Part shown: positions 49,190 to 58,489 of the stretch, piece by piece
Layout: each line of letters begins with the position of its first letter
Numbering within the stretch: position 1 is the first letter of the stretch
DNA from: Acidobacteriota bacterium
GTDB lineage: Bacteria > Acidobacteriota > Terriglobia > Acidiferrales > UBA7541
Assembly (NCBI GenBank): GCA_013289955.1
Contig: JABCYZ010000003.1
Coordinates: forward strand, 62,001-126,000
Direction of reading: 5' to 3'
DNA: 64,000 nucleotides
The notes under the pieces: generated by a model
Database searches by the model: none
The model's input: only the letters and a program-made list of their open reading frames with translations
Told to the model about the DNA's origin: nothing
Program-made: the position numbers and the translations under genes

Positions 49190-51949
49190 ATGGCGCGCGA
49201 GTGGTTGACGGAAGCGTGGCTGAGAGTCAGGACGCTCGGCAAGCGGAGCAGGCTCGAGCGCGACCTCGAGGAGGAGCTGCAGTTTCATCTGGCGAAGCGC
49301 GCAGAAAAGAACCGCGCCCTGGGCCTTCCGGCAGATGACGCGCAAGCCGCGGCGCGCCGGCGATTTGGGAACGTTACGCTGGTAAAAGAAGACTGTCGCG
49401 AAACGTGGATTTTTACCTGGACTGAGACGCTCTGGCAGGACCTTCGCTACGCGGCCCGGAACCTGGCAAAGAGCCCGGGCTTCGCCGCCGTGGTGATTTT
49501 CTCTCTGGCCCTCGGCATCGGAGCGAACACCGCGGTATTCAGTGCGATGAACACGCTGCTGCTACGCGCTCTGCCTTACGAGCATCCGGAAACCCTGGCG
49601 ACAGTCTGGTCCACGCAAAAACCGGACCTCGGTGCGGATGGTCTTCCGCCGCCGGTTGCCGAGGTGGCCGACTGGAAAAAACAAAACCACGTTTTTGCTG
49701 ACATTGCCGCAGTCGGCATGACGATGCCGGCCACTCTGACCGGCATCGGCGAGCCTGGACCGGTCCTCGTTCAATCAGCGACTCAGAACTTTTTCGACTT
49801 GGTCGGAGTGCAGCCCGCATTCGGGCGAGTCTTTCGCGCGGAAGAAAGCCAGGAGCAGTCCCAAACCGTTGTCATCAGCAATGCCTTCTGGAGGAGGAGG
49901 TTCGAGGGCGCCCCCCATGTGCTTGGCAAGGCGTTCCGGCTCGATGGTGTGGTTTCGACGGTCGTGGGTGTGATGCCTCCGGGGTTCACAGGGTTTGCGC
50001 CGTGGTACGGGTCGGGCGCCGAGGGAAAGCCGACGGAGGTTTGGAGACCGATCGATCCGGGAAGCGCGAGGTATCTGAAGCGCTCCGACCGCTGGAATAT
50101 GCCCGTGGCGCGCCTAAAGCCGGGAGTGACCGTCCGGCAAGCACAGGCCGAGATGGACGTGATCGCGCTCGCCATGGAGCAAGCTTATCCCGAGTCCAAT
50201 AAGGGAGTGGGAGAAAAGGTCATTCCTTTAGAGGACACGCTTTCGAAGGACGCCGGAGACAAGCTCTACCCACTTCTGGGGGCAGTGGGATTTGTCCTGC
50301 TGATCGGCTGTGTGAACGCGGCGAACCTGATGCTTTCGCGGACAGAGGGTCGGCGAAAGGAGTACTCCGTGCGGGCGTCGCTCGGTGCGAGTCGGCGGCG
50401 GCTTATGCAGCAATTGCTTGCTGAAAGCGGATTGCTGACATTGATGGGGGGCTCGTTCGGAATACTGCTTTCGTTCTGGGGAACCCGCCTGATGCGCGCG
50501 ATTACACAAGGTGTCCCAGACGCCGAGAACATTCGCATCAACGGACGTGTGCTACTTTTTGCCGCGGGGCTCTCTCTTTTGACGGCGTTGCTCTTCGGAC
50601 TGGCCCCGGCCATTCGCGCTGCGCGCCCCGATTTGAATGACGCTATGCGCGAGGGAGAGAGCAGGACTTCGACCGGGAAACGAGGCCGCGCGCGTTATCT
50701 GTTGGTGATTTCGGAAGTAGCCCTCGCCATGGTGCTTTTGGTGGGGGCCGGTTTGATGATTAACAGCCTGCTTCGCATGGTGCTCCCCTCTCCCGGCTTT
50801 GACCCGGCGAACGTCCTGACGATGGCCGTGAATTTCCCTGAAACAGAGGGCAAGTATCTCGAGAAAATTCCGGGCACAGACAGGAATAAGGTATCCCCGA
50901 AAGTGACCGCTTTTCACCAGCAATTGCTCGAAAGAACGGCAGCGCTGCCAGGCGTCGAGTCGGTAGGCATGATCAGCGTCATTCCCCCGCTGGGAGCAGG
51001 GAACAAGAGTTTCTCAATTCTTGGGCATCCGGCTCCGTCGCCGGGGGATCGGCCCATGGGGTACTTTAACGAAGTAAGCCCCGGCTACTTTCGCACCATG
51101 AGAATTCCGCTCCGGAAAGGGCGCTACTTCGATGAGCGCGACGCGCCGAGCGCGCCCTGGGCAGTGATCATTAGCGAGACATTCGCAAGCCGCTATTTCC
51201 CGAACGAAGATCCCATTGGGCAGCAGATCCTCCTCCGCTACGAGCCCGAGCAAGTCGACGAAGACCGGCCGCGCCAGATTGTGGGCGTTGTGGGCGAGGT
51301 CAAGCAAATCGGCATGGGGGGAATTCACCCGCTTGTCTACGAATCCTTTCTGCAGCAGCCGAAAACGATCCAGAGCGACGCATATTTCGATCGTATGGGG
51401 AGTCTGGTCATCCGGACCATCTCAGACGTACGCACCCAAGAAGCAGACATCACAATGTCGGTGAAGCAAATGGTGAAAGAGATGGACCCGGATCAGCCAG
51501 TCACTGACGTCAGTACCATGGACGACGTCCTGGCGAAATTCGCGAGTGGTTATAAGAACTACGTCGTTGTGCTCGGATCTCTCGCCGGCATAGCCGTGGT
51601 TCTGGCAGCGATCGGCGTTTATGGCGTCCTTTCGTATTTCGTCAACCAGCGAACACGCGAATTGGGCATCCGTTTGGCTCTCGGAGCTCAGCGCGGCGAC
51701 GTGCTCATGCTGGTCGCCAAGCTGGGACTAACAATGGCTGGGATCGGACTAGCTATTGGCGTTGCGCTGACGCTCGGACTCAACCGGTTCATGGCGGAGC
51801 ACCTCTGGCTGTTTCGCGTGAAGCCCACTGATCCAGCAACCTATGCCGCCGTCGGACTTCTGCTGGTCAGCATTACACTACTCGCGTGCTATATCCCTGC
51901 TCGCCGCGCCACCAATGTGGACCCCATGACGGCGCTGCGGCACGAGTAA
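49190..51949 (+). CDS. ADOP-type ABC transporter permease 2 (MacB/FtsX-like, no ATPase)
   Basis: The 919-residue protein has the same design as permease 1: N-terminal charged helices (RLERDLEEELQFHLAKRAEKN), a first core after FAAVVIFSLALGIGANTAVFS, a second FtsX unit and the C-terminal YFVNQRTRELGIRLALGAQRG and PARRATNVDPMTALRHE. It is clearly related to permease 1, so the PadR/permease pair looks like an ancient tandem duplication or two separate gains. GGAGG precedes the ATG. The substrate is unknown and no ATPase is encoded nearby. Confidence 0.9.
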   Translation: MAREWLTEAWLRVRTLGKRSRLERDLEEELQFHLAKRAEKNRALGLPADDAQAAARRRFGNVTLVKEDCRETWIFTWTETLWQDLRYAARNLAKSPGFAAVVIFSLALGIGANTAVFSAMNTLLLRALPYEHPETLATVWSTQKPDLGADGLPPPVAEVADWKKQNHVFADIAAVGMTMPATLTGIGEPGPVLVQSATQNFFDLVGVQPAFGRVFRAEESQEQSQTVVISNAFWRRRFEGAPHVLGKAFRLDGVVSTVVGVMPPGFTGFAPWYGSGAEGKPTEVWRPIDPGSARYLKRSDRWNMPVARLKPGVTVRQAQAEMDVIALAMEQAYPESNKGVGEKVIPLEDTLSKDAGDKLYPLLGAVGFVLLIGCVNAANLMLSRTEGRRKEYSVRASLGASRRRLMQQLLAESGLLTLMGGSFGILLSFWGTRLMRAITQGVPDAENIRINGRVLLFAAGLSLLTALLFGLAPAIRAARPDLNDAMREGESRTSTGKRGRARYLLVISEVALAMVLLVGAGLMINSLLRMVLPSPGFDPANVLTMAVNFPETEGKYLEKIPGTDRNKVSPKVTAFHQQLLERTAALPGVESVGMISVIPPLGAGNKSFSILGHPAPSPGDRPMGYFNEVSPGYFRTMRIPLRKGRYFDERDAPSAPWAVIISETFASRYFPNEDPIGQQILLRYEPEQVDEDRPRQIVGVVGEVKQIGMGGIHPLVYESFLQQPKTIQSDAYFDRMGSLVIRTISDVRTQEADITMSVKQMVKEMDPDQPVTDVSTMDDVLAKFASGYKNYVVVLGSLAGIAVVLAAIGVYGVLSYFVNQRTRELGIRLALGAQRGDVLMLVAKLGLTMAGIGLAIGVALTLGLNRFMAEHLWLFRVKPTDPATYAAVGLLLVSITLLACYIPARRATNVDPMTALRHE

Positions 51950-51975
51950 GTCTTCGATGCCGCGCATCCGGCGCG

Positions 51976-53103
51976 TCAAGGTGTGTTTCGAATGTGAGTC
52001 CCGAGCCATTCCTTGATCGTCTTTAGATATTCAGGATCGATCTCGCCGCTAGCTTCGCCCGTGGTCAGCCGCATGCCATGGTCATCGTTCGGGAATTCTC
52101 GAACCGTGAACTCGTGGCGACCGTCTTCTGCCTGAACTCGCTGGACCGCCGCGACGCTTTCGGCGACCGGTATTAGCTGGTCGCGGTCTCCGAACAGGAA
52201 AAGCGCCGGCACTCGCACCGCTCGTAGCGTCGGAACCGGGTCATAGTTCATTTCCTGTTGGTACCAACGGAAGCCGGGATGATCCGGCTTGCTGAGTTCG
52301 GCGGGAGTCAGAAGCGTCCCGAACAAATCGTCCTGCTGACCTTTTACTTGCTTGTACCAGCGTTTCGCACGCGCTTGCTGCAACTCGGTTTTCGCCTCCT
52401 TGTAGCCCGCGCCACTGGACAGGTAGTTCCAGATGTTCCTCCGCAAAGCGCTTGCTTCGCGGACATCACTCTCGGTCAGGCCCGCTGCCCGCAGCTCATT
52501 CGCGTAATAGACGATCATCTGTTCCCCGGGGGACACTCCTGGGCCGGACACCGCGATGACGAACGCCACATCCGTGGAACGCGAAGCCGCCAGCGGTCCC
52601 AGCCAGCCGCCTTGGCTGAGCCCCCACACGCCAATGCGTTTCGCATCGATGTCCGTCCGCGTTTTCAAGTACTCGATCGCCGCCAACCCGTCGTTAGAAA
52701 GATCCATGAAGGGAACTGCCCGAAAGTTTCCGCCGGATTCACCTACCCCGCGCTTGTCGTAAGCCAGCGCCGCCACTCCCTGGTCTCTGAACCAGCGGGC
52801 CATAAACAAATCTCTACCCTGCGGGCCGGAGCCATGCAAAAGAACAACCGCCGGATGCCGCTCGGAACGCGCCGGAAGCACGAGTGTCCCTGATAGCGTT
52901 ATCTCCCGGCTGGCAAACTGCACCGCTTCTTCGCTCGGACCAGGGGACTCGGAGTGCGCCACCTGGTGTTCGCCGCAGGCCGCCATCGGCACAAAGGCAA
53001 GAACCAAGCCTGCTCGCCATCCGCGCAGTTTACCGGCCGCGGGCAGAATCCGGGGTATTCGAAGACGCAAACCCCGTTTCTGATTCGTGAGCTCCATGTT
53101 CAT
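51976..53103 (-). CDS. Alpha/beta hydrolase, probable lipoprotein or secreted
   Basis: The 375-residue protein has a membrane-targeting segment at about 25-43 with VPMAACG (lipobox-like), then an alpha/beta hydrolase fold: VVLLHGSGPQGRD for the oxyanion region, the nucleophile elbow GLSQGGW near residue 184, LFGDRDQLIPV for the acid and DDHGMR for the catalytic His. It resembles the dienelactone hydrolase/acyl esterase group. I use ATG 53103; TTG 53148 is possible. It converges with the permease gene and overlaps no other feature. Confidence 0.85.
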   Translation of the reverse strand: MNMELTNQKRGLRLRIPRILPAAGKLRGWRAGLVLAFVPMAACGEHQVAHSESPGPSEEAVQFASREITLSGTLVLPARSERHPAVVLLHGSGPQGRDLFMARWFRDQGVAALAYDKRGVGESGGNFRAVPFMDLSNDGLAAIEYLKTRTDIDAKRIGVWGLSQGGWLGPLAASRSTDVAFVIAVSGPGVSPGEQMIVYYANELRAAGLTESDVREASALRRNIWNYLSSGAGYKEAKTELQQARAKRWYKQVKGQQDDLFGTLLTPAELSKPDHPGFRWYQQEMNYDPVPTLRAVRVPALFLFGDRDQLIPVAESVAAVQRVQAEDGRHEFTVREFPNDDHGMRLTTGEASGEIDPEYLKTIKEWLGTHIRNTP

Positions 53104-53256
53104 AAGGACTCGCGAAAGCCCCGCTCGTTTCAGAAAATATTGCCGCAAACACGGCTAACGCCCAGGCGCCCAGGAATGCTTCAGCCGGCTGACGTCGCTT
53201 GCCGTTGCCATTTGTCGCATAATCGGTCGCGCAAACGGGTCGAGCGCAAAGCTCCG

Positions 53257-54153
53257 ATGATTCCAAAGTCTGAAATTATCTCCCCCGCATGGACCGCCTA
53301 CGAGCTTCTCGACAGCGGCTCGGGTCAGAAGCTTGAGCGTTTTGCTTCCGTCACGCTCGTTCGCCCGGAGCCGCAGGCGGATTGGCTGCCCTCGCTGCCC
53401 GAAAAATCCTGGAGCGCCGCGCACGCCAGGTTTCTTCCGCTGCCACGCTCAAAAAATGGGGAATGGAAATTCTTTCGGCCCACGCCCCCGCGGTGGCCCA
53501 TGACCCGCAAGAATCTTTCGTTCTGGGTTGAGCCCACGCCTTCCGGCCATCTCGGCGTTTTTCCAGATCAAGCCAGTCACTGGGATTGGCTCGCCTCGCT
53601 GATCGAAGCCGCCGCTCCTCCGAAGGTTTTGTCTCTCTTCGGCTACACCGGGCTCGCCACTCTCGCGTGTGCCCGTGCGGGAGCTAAGGTCACGCACGTT
53701 GACGCTTCCCGCAGAGCCATCAAGTGGGCGCGCGAAAATCAGTCGCTCTCTGAACTCTCTGACTGCCCGATTCGCTGGCTCGCCGACGACGCATCCTCCT
53801 TCGTCGCGCGCGAAGTCCGCCGCGGCCGCACCTATGACGGCCTCATCCTCGACCCCCCGCGTTTCGGACGCGGCCCCAAGGGCGAACTCTGGAAAGCGGA
53901 GGAGTCGCTGCCGGCGTTGCTCGGCCAGTGCCGCAAGCTGCTCTCGGCCGCTCCCTTGTTCGTTCTTCTGAACACCTACACTACGGTTCTCACGCGAGGC
54001 CAAACCGCGAGAGAAGGTGCCGAACTGCTCTCCTTTCTGAAGGAAATGCTCGTGGACTATCCGTCAGAACTCTCGGTGGGCGAACTGTTTTTCGCCGATC
54101 CCGCTGGCCGCCGTATTTCCAGCTCCGTCTTCGCGCGCGCCCACATCCAGTAG
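53257..54153 (+). CDS. RlmI-like class I SAM-dependent methyltransferase
   Basis: The 298-residue protein (start ATG 53257; longer frames upstream are not protein-like) has the Rossmann motif VLSLFGYTGLATLACARAGA near residue 128, DASRRAIKWARENQ and the catalytic-region LDPPRFGRGPKGELW near 208. This is the pattern of 23S rRNA m5C/m2G methyltransferases of the RlmI/RlmKL type. It lacks the N-terminal PUA domain of RlmI. The RNA target is not certain. Confidence 0.82.
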   Translation: MIPKSEIISPAWTAYELLDSGSGQKLERFASVTLVRPEPQADWLPSLPEKSWSAAHARFLPLPRSKNGEWKFFRPTPPRWPMTRKNLSFWVEPTPSGHLGVFPDQASHWDWLASLIEAAAPPKVLSLFGYTGLATLACARAGAKVTHVDASRRAIKWARENQSLSELSDCPIRWLADDASSFVAREVRRGRTYDGLILDPPRFGRGPKGELWKAEESLPALLGQCRKLLSAAPLFVLLNTYTTVLTRGQTAREGAELLSFLKEMLVDYPSELSVGELFFADPAGRRISSSVFARAHIQ

Positions 54154-54189
54154 CGGCGAACGTTTGGGTTCGTGCTTTTTTCCTGCCCG

Positions 54190-55488
54190 CTACGCTGTGT
54201 TCTTCACCTTCTTGTATTCATCAAACGCCGCCAAATACCGGTCGACGTCCTTCCGCAGCAAATAATATGGCGTCGACAGACGTATCTTCGATGGACCGCC
54301 GCCGCGAATCCGGATTTTCTTTTCTCTCCACATCCACGTCTCGAGCTCTGCAATCTGCACCGGCGGCACATTCACCGTTGCAATCGCGCAGCGCATCGCC
54401 GGATCCGGCGAAGTCCACGACTCCGCCCCCCTCTTCACCATCTCCTTCAAAATATAATCCGCCATCATGCGGTGCCGCCGCTCGATCCGCTCGATCCCAA
54501 TCGAATTCGCAAGCTCCAGTGCGGCCCGCAGCCCATAAATAATTGGTACATTAGAGCTGCCAATCTGCTGGAACCGCAGCGCACGCAGTTTCGGATCGTC
54601 CCATCCGCCGGTCACAATCGTGTTCCACACACGGTCGATCACCTCGTCGCGCACGAATAAAAATCCCGATCCCTTCGGCGCCTGCAGCCACTTGTGCGGG
54701 CTGGAGGAATACATGTCGCAACCGAGTTCCTTGATATTCAGCTTCATCATTCCAATCACGTGCGCCCCGTCCACCGCGCTCAAAATCCTTTTCGCGCGTG
54801 CCAGTGCGCAAATCTCTTTTACCGGCAGCACCACTCCCGTCACCGTCGTGATGTGGCTGAAGAAAATCAATTTCGTCCGCGGCGTAATCGCGTCACTGAA
54901 AAGATTCAACACCGCCGCGGCGTTCGGCACGGGCTTCGGCAAGGTGATTTTCTTCACCACAATTCCATGCCGTTTCGCGCGCAAATTAAATCCCTGCTCG
55001 CCGCCGGGATGCTCCTGATCCGTCATCAAGACTTCGTCGCCCGCCTTGAAATCAAGCCCATTCGACATATAGCAGTTCGCTTCCGTCGAATTCCGCACCA
55101 GCGCGATTTCGTCCCGCGTGCAGCCCACAAAGGCCGCCAGCGGATCGCGCACCTGGTTCCAGTCCCCGTAGCCCCAGATCGGATAATCTTCCGGATTGTC
55201 CTGCGCCATTCGTTCGGTGTCGTTGTAGGTATCGAACACCGCTTTTAGCACCGGCGCGGGGGACGATCCTACCGTCCCATTGTTCAAATACACTTCGTCC
55301 GCCGGAATCAGGAATTGCTTTCGCATCTCTGTCCAGTACGCTTCTTCGTTCGAATCAAAGAGCGCCTTATCCGGCAGTTGCGCCGGCGCCTGCTCCAGCA
55401 ATTTCGGCCACGATGGCGTCCAGCTCAGCGAACCCGCGGCTCCCGCAGCTCCTGCCATCGACGAAAGAAATCCACGGCGATCCAGCAT
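54190..55488 (-). CDS. Class V aminotransferase family PLP enzyme with Tat signal
   Basis: The 432-residue protein starts with DRRGFLSSMAG followed by a hydrophobic stretch, a twin-arginine export signal. The PLP fold has VYLNNGTVGSSP near 65, VDGAHVIGMM with the cofactor-binding Asp, and SSSPHKWLQAPKGSGF with the Schiff-base Lys. It resembles cysteine desulfurase/isopenicillin N epimerase-like proteins. Export of a PLP enzyme by Tat after cofactor loading is known for this group. ATG 55488 has GGAGG five bases upstream. The substrate is unknown. Confidence 0.87.
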   Translation of the reverse strand: MLDRRGFLSSMAGAAGAAGSLSWTPSWPKLLEQAPAQLPDKALFDSNEEAYWTEMRKQFLIPADEVYLNNGTVGSSPAPVLKAVFDTYNDTERMAQDNPEDYPIWGYGDWNQVRDPLAAFVGCTRDEIALVRNSTEANCYMSNGLDFKAGDEVLMTDQEHPGGEQGFNLRAKRHGIVVKKITLPKPVPNAAAVLNLFSDAITPRTKLIFFSHITTVTGVVLPVKEICALARAKRILSAVDGAHVIGMMKLNIKELGCDMYSSSPHKWLQAPKGSGFLFVRDEVIDRVWNTIVTGGWDDPKLRALRFQQIGSSNVPIIYGLRAALELANSIGIERIERRHRMMADYILKEMVKRGAESWTSPDPAMRCAIATVNVPPVQIAELETWMWREKKIRIRGGGPSKIRLSTPYYLLRKDVDRYLAAFDEYKKVKNTA

Positions 55489-55656
55489 CATTTCCTCCCG
55501 AAGTCGATCTGCGCGGATTCTACTCGCCACTCCGCGCCCCGACAACACATGTTCCTCAGATACTTTTTTCTTATTCTTCGAACCAGAGCTTGCGGCTCCT
55601 CGCCAAGCGGATTAAGGTATTCGCGGGCAAAATTCCGCTTTCCAAAGGAAGGAAGC

Positions 55657-57729
55657 ATGACCCCTCCGGGACTACGGCTAGCGATCGCCGCATTTTCACT
55701 GCTCATTTTTTGCGCCGCACACCGCTCTATCGCGCAGGAAGCCTCCGCGCAACCATCCAGCGGCACAAAACAATCTGCCGAGGCGCGCCTGAGCGCCGCC
55801 GCGAAGCCCCATGCCTCTGGCCCAGCCGGAGACGTCATCCATACGCTGGCGGCTACACACCGCTTCGAACAAACCGCCATTTCTCCCGACGGCAAAAAAG
55901 TCGCCTGGATCGAGGATGTCATCACAAAAAAAGGCGTCGCAACCGGCGACTCTGTAATTTACGTCGCGGAAATCGGCGCGAAGACTCCGCCGAAGCGCAT
56001 CACCGCCGCCGCTCGAGACGCTCTCCACGCCGAAGGCAGCGTCGCATGGTCGCCCGACAGCAAAAGGCTCGCGTTCCTTTCCGACGCCGCAAAAACCGGC
56101 CAGCTTCAGCTCTATGTGACCGATGCCGCGGGCTCCGCGCGAAAACTAACGCAAGTCAGGGGTTTCCTCTCGACTCCCGGCTGGTCTCCCGACGGCAAAA
56201 CCATCGCCGTCCTCTTCACTGAAAATGCCACGCGCGCTGCTGGCCCGCTCGTCGCGGAAACTCCAGAAACCGGAGAAATCAAAGATTCCTTCTTCGAGCA
56301 ACGCCTCGCGCTGGTTGACGTCGCTACCGCCAAGCTCGATCAAATCTCTCCCGCCGACACCTACATTTACGAATACGATTGGTCTCCCGACGGCCTTCGC
56401 TTCGCCGTCACCGCCGCTCTCGGCAACGGCGACAACAATTGGTACATCGCCGAGCTTTACACGCTCGACGCCGCTACGGGCCTGATGAAATCCATCTACA
56501 AGCCGCCGCTGCAAATCGCCAATCCCGCATGGTCCCCCGACGGCCAGCGCATCGCCTTCATCGGCGGCCTCATGAGCGACGAGCCCAGCGTCGGCGGCGA
56601 CATCTTTTCGATCGCTCCGGCGGGCGGCGAAGCCACAAACCTCACGCCAGAAATGAAAGCCTCCGCCAGTTGGCTCGCGTGGACGCCTGAGGGAAAAATT
56701 ATTTTTGGCGAATATCTCGAGGGCGACTCCGGCCTCGCGGCCATCAACCCCGCTGACGGCAGCAAGACCGAACTATTTCGCGACGCGGGTCAAGTCACCG
56801 CCGGAGCCTGGGGCGTGAATCTCTCCCTCTCCCGCGACCGAAAGTCTTCCGCAGTCATTCGCAGCTCCTCGAGCTCCCCGCCTGAAGTCTGGGCCGGCCC
56901 CATCTCTTCGTGGACACAAATCACCCAGCGCAACAAGTCCGTCAAGCCCGCCTGGGGCGAAGCCAAGAGCATCCACTGGAAAAACGGCGGCTTCGAAGTC
57001 CAAGGCTGGCTCCTCTACCCGCGCGATTTCGATCCCAACAAAAAATATCCCCTGGTCGTCCGCGTTCATGGCGGTCCCGGCGCCGCCGTTCTCTCGGAAT
57101 GGCCCGGCGCCTCCGATTACTATTCGCCTCTGGCCGGCGCCGGCTATTTCGTCCTCCAGCCAAACCCGCGCGGCAGCTTCGGCCAGGGCGAAGCCTTCAC
57201 CCGCGCCAACGTCAAAGATTTTGGCGACGGCGACTTCAAGGACATCATGGCCGGCGTTGACGAAGCCATCAAAGTCGCTCCCATCGATTCCAATCGGCTC
57301 GGCATCTGCGGCTGGAGCTACGGCGGCTACATGACCATGTGGGCCGTCACGCAAACCAACCGCTTCAAAGCCGCCATGGCAGGGGCCGGCCTTTCCAACT
57401 GGCAAAGCTACTACGGCGAAAATCTCATCGACCAGTGGATGATCCCGTTCTTCGGCAAATCGGTCTACGAGGATCCCGAGGTCTACGCCAAAAGCTCGCC
57501 CATCAATTTCATCAAGAAAGCCAAGACTCCCACGTTAATCCTCGTCGGCGACAGCGATGGCGAAGTCCCCGCCCCGCAATCCTACGAATTCTGGCACGCT
57601 CTCAAAACGCTTGGCGTCGAAACCCAATTCGTGGTCTACGAACACGAAGGCCACATGTTCTCAAGCCCCAAGCACCGCCAGGACGTCGTCGAACGCACCC
57701 TGGCCTGGTTCGACGCCCACCTCCGCTGA
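55657..57729 (+). CDS. Secreted S9 family (prolyl oligopeptidase-type) serine peptidase
   Basis: The 690-residue protein has a signal peptide (LRLAIAAFSLLIFCAAHRSIA), a TolB/DPP-type beta-propeller at about 60-410 (GWSPDGKTIAVLF, WSPDSKRLAFLSD) and a C-terminal alpha/beta hydrolase. The nucleophile is in GWSYGGYMTMW near 555, the acid in VGDSDGEVP and the His in EHEGHMFSS. The family removes dipeptides or cleaves short peptides. ATG 55657 follows GGAAGGAAGC. It is divergent from the aminotransferase gene. Confidence 0.92.
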   Translation: MTPPGLRLAIAAFSLLIFCAAHRSIAQEASAQPSSGTKQSAEARLSAAAKPHASGPAGDVIHTLAATHRFEQTAISPDGKKVAWIEDVITKKGVATGDSVIYVAEIGAKTPPKRITAAARDALHAEGSVAWSPDSKRLAFLSDAAKTGQLQLYVTDAAGSARKLTQVRGFLSTPGWSPDGKTIAVLFTENATRAAGPLVAETPETGEIKDSFFEQRLALVDVATAKLDQISPADTYIYEYDWSPDGLRFAVTAALGNGDNNWYIAELYTLDAATGLMKSIYKPPLQIANPAWSPDGQRIAFIGGLMSDEPSVGGDIFSIAPAGGEATNLTPEMKASASWLAWTPEGKIIFGEYLEGDSGLAAINPADGSKTELFRDAGQVTAGAWGVNLSLSRDRKSSAVIRSSSSSPPEVWAGPISSWTQITQRNKSVKPAWGEAKSIHWKNGGFEVQGWLLYPRDFDPNKKYPLVVRVHGGPGAAVLSEWPGASDYYSPLAGAGYFVLQPNPRGSFGQGEAFTRANVKDFGDGDFKDIMAGVDEAIKVAPIDSNRLGICGWSYGGYMTMWAVTQTNRFKAAMAGAGLSNWQSYYGENLIDQWMIPFFGKSVYEDPEVYAKSSPINFIKKAKTPTLILVGDSDGEVPAPQSYEFWHALKTLGVETQFVVYEHEGHMFSSPKHRQDVVERTLAWFDAHLR

Positions 57730-58042
57730 TCTCTGAACGGCACATCCGAACCGTCCCCGGGAAACGGCTTGGTTTGTAATCCTCGTTCCCCTTCGCGCAA
57801 GACGCGACGCGCAAAAGGTCCCCCCTCGCGGCACCCGCCCTGGGCCCCGTTACTTTCCTGCTCCGGACGTGTAACCGCTTCGCCCTCCCACACGTCCCAC
57901 TCCCCAATAGCGGGTGTTGGCCGACCTATTCTTCACACGGAACGCTGTCGTTGGGTCGTTTGCCGGATTTTCTCTTTCCTCTTCACGGCAGGGAGCTTAC
58001 AATCCTCCTTGTCCCCGGCAACGGCCCAATGAACAGCAGAGA
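57730..58042 (+). other. Leader of the BlaI/M56 operon
   Basis: This 313-bp gap has no gene. A TACAAT box at 57998-58003 could be a -10 element for the BlaI gene, without a clear -35 box. No TACTAC/GTAGTA palindrome like that before the TonB receptor was found, so autorepression is not evident from sequence. Confidence 0.35.
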
Positions 58043-58489
58043 ATGATTCGCTTCCTGAAAAATCGCATGCATCGAGGTGCGAACCAGAGTCAGCCTCTGG
58101 CTCTGGGCACTCTCGAATTCGAATTGATGGAAATCCTCTGGTCCAGCGGGGAGAGCAGCGTCCGCGACGTCGTCCCCAGGCTGAGCCGTCCTCTCGCCTA
58201 CACCACGGTCATGACCACCCTCGACCGTCTCTTCAAAAAGGGTCTCCTCGATCGTCACAAATCCGATCGCGCCTTCGTCTATTGCCCGCATTTTTCTCAC
58301 GAGGAATGGGAGCGCAGGCGGGCGGGGCATCTGGTCGCCGGCTTCTTGTCCGGCCCCAATCCCTCTCGTGAACTCTTGCTTTCCTGCCTGCTCGAAGCCG
58401 TTGGCGAGCACGACGCCACTCTCCTCGACGATCTCGAAAAGAAAATCCGCACCCGCCGCAAAGAGCTCCTCCGGCAGGGGCAGCCATGA
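58043..58489 (+). CDS. blaI: BlaI/MecI/CopY-type transcriptional repressor
   Basis: The 148-residue protein has a winged helix at about 19-95 with the family motifs LGTLEFELMEILWSSGESSV, YTTVMTTLDRLFKKGLL and RAFVYCPHFS, and a C-terminal dimer region. BlaI proteins bind TACTAC-type palindromes and are inactivated by proteolysis triggered by an M56 membrane protease. The ATG is at 58043; a longer frame upstream has no support. It overlaps the M56 gene by ATGA, so both are made together. Confidence 0.9.
   Translation: MIRFLKNRMHRGANQSQPLALGTLEFELMEILWSSGESSVRDVVPRLSRPLAYTTVMTTLDRLFKKGLLDRHKSDRAFVYCPHFSHEEWERRRAGHLVAGFLSGPNPSRELLLSCLLEAVGEHDATLLDDLEKKIRTRRKELLRQGQP

Noticed and set aside
45611..51949. 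Complete MacAB-type efflux systems
   Set aside because: Neither MacA-like adaptor nor ABC ATPase is present; only permeases with PadR regulators.
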